Of a stretch of 5,342 nucleotides of DNA, positions 4,924 to 5,342 are shown in pieces. Within the stretch, counting starts at the first letter, position 1; every line of letters starts with the position of its first letter. This DNA comes from an uncultured Oscillospiraceae bacterium (GTDB lineage Bacteria > Bacillota_A > Clostridia > Oscillospirales > Oscillospiraceae). The DNA is taken from assembly GCA_934667865.1 (NCBI GenBank), contig CAKUMR010000094.1:1-5342 (forward strand), written 5' to 3'. Under the pieces are notes generated by a model that ran no database searches, had not been told where the DNA came from, and saw nothing but the letters and a program-made list of their open reading frames with translations. Position numbers and translations under genes: made by a program.

Positions 4924-4947
4924 TCGGCACACGGGCGGTTCTCCCAC

Positions 4948-4976
4948 TGGAAAAGCCGGCGCTTCTGTGCTATACT
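4948..4976 (+). promoter_or_regulatory. Promoter of the low-molecular-weight phosphatase gene
   Basis: TGGAAA (4948-4953) matches four of six -35 bases. After 17 bp comes TATACT (4971-4976) with an adjoining TGC, making an extended -10 element that can compensate for the weak -35. Transcription would begin near 4983, about 21 nt before the ATG. Confidence 0.75.
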
Positions 4977-5003
4977 GGAGCAAAACAGGCAAAGGAGCAA
5001 GTA

Positions 5004-5342
5004 ATGACTTCCATTCTTTTCGTATGTCTTGGCAACATCTGCCGCAGCCCGATGGCGGAATTCGTGATGAAGGATCTGGTGCGGCGCAAAAAGCTGGACG
5101 CTGCATTTTCCATCGCCTCCGCGGCAACCTCCGACGACGAAATCGGCAATCCCGTCTACCCGCCGGTGCGCCGTCTGCTGGAAGCGCGCGGCATTTCCTG
5201 CACCGGCAAGACCGCACGGCAGCTTCAGCGCAAGGACTACGCGCGCTATGACTACATCGTCGGCATGGACGAGGGCAACCGCCGGGATATGCTGCGGCTG
5301 TTCGGCGGCGACCCGCAGGGCAAGGTGTCCCTGCTGCTGGAC
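5004..5342 (+). CDS. Low-molecular-weight protein tyrosine phosphatase, N-terminal part (cut by right edge)
   Basis: The 113 visible residues begin MTSILFVCLGNICRSPMAE, containing the CX5R phosphate-binding loop with nucleophile Cys8 and Arg14, followed by Ser15-Pro16 as in the LMW-PTP family. These cytosolic enzymes hydrolyse phosphotyrosine through a phosphocysteine intermediate. ARQL (71-74) and YDYIVGMDEGN also fit. The family's general-acid Asp near the C-terminus (usually DP followed by an aromatic residue) is beyond the window, so activity cannot be fully judged; full length is usually about 150 residues. The LGNICRSP loop resembles the phosphatase group more than arsenate reductases. 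AAAGGAG (4991-4997) lies 6 nt before the ATG. The gene is divergent from the LytTR regulator and has its own extended -10 promoter. No kinase or exopolysaccharide gene is visible beside it to indicate a substrate. Confidence 0.93.
   Translation, partial: MTSILFVCLGNICRSPMAEFVMKDLVRRKKLDAAFSIASAATSDDEIGNPVYPPVRRLLEARGISCTGKTARQLQRKDYARYDYIVGMDEGNRRDMLRLFGGDPQGKVSLLLD

Noticed and set aside
4349..5251. 300-codon open frame on the plus strand across the LytTR gene and the phosphatase
   Set aside because: It spans two real genes, two promoters and the palindrome, and resembles no family; the conserved proteins in the other frames explain the region.

Overview
The window is GC-rich bacterial chromosome with gene content and protein sequences of the Clostridia. 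The Thermotoga/clostridial-type sirtuin, the clostridial TrmD signature LLEYPQYSRP, the LytTR-DUF3021 pair and the vegetative SigA-type promoters with strong Shine-Dalgarno sites suggest a GC-rich Oscillospirales (Ruminococcaceae/Oscillospiraceae-like) gut anaerobe. The taxonomic placement is inference. Nearly all of the sequence is coding. I see no insertion sequence, CRISPR array, tRNA or rRNA.

Left arm, 1-892: the 5' part of a nicotinate phosphoribosyltransferase gene (pncB, NAD salvage) runs leftward off the window. It is divergent from the next unit across a 128-bp spacer. That spacer holds two well-formed back-to-back promoters and a 6-7-6 palindrome overlapping both -35 boxes.

Central unit, 893-3920, rightward: an FlK-type hotdog thioesterase, rimM (30S maturation), trmD (tRNA m1G37 methyltransferase), a SIR2-family NAD-dependent deacylase, and trmO (tRNA m6t6A37 methyltransferase). 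The genes are spaced by 14 bp, then overlap by 11 bp, overlap by 35 bp, and abut with 0 bp. They look like one transcript from the 836-863 promoter to the 3916-3955 terminator. rimM-trmD is here separated from its usual companions rpsP, the KH-domain gene and rplS. It sits instead with two acyl-group enzymes and a second modifier of tRNA position 37. Sirtuin activity consumes NAD+ and releases nicotinamide, and the divergent pncB rebuilds NAD from nicotinate, so the two arms are metabolically connected, though only by inference.

Right arm: a perfect 18-bp hairpin at 3916-3955 has U-tracts in both directions and contains the stop codons of both converging genes, so it serves as a shared bidirectional terminator. 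Leftward from 4846 runs a two-gene LytTR regulator / DUF3021 membrane protein module with a translationally tight junction. Divergent from it at 5004 is a low-molecular-weight protein tyrosine phosphatase, cut by the window end. The 157-bp spacer has two promoters with the same GCTATACTG -10 region and a 19-nt palindrome between them, a plausible operator.

I did not find a clearly new defence, mobile or RNA system. The most interesting items are the unusual operon composition, the LytTR-DUF3021 module with its candidate operator, and the two divergent-promoter palindromes.
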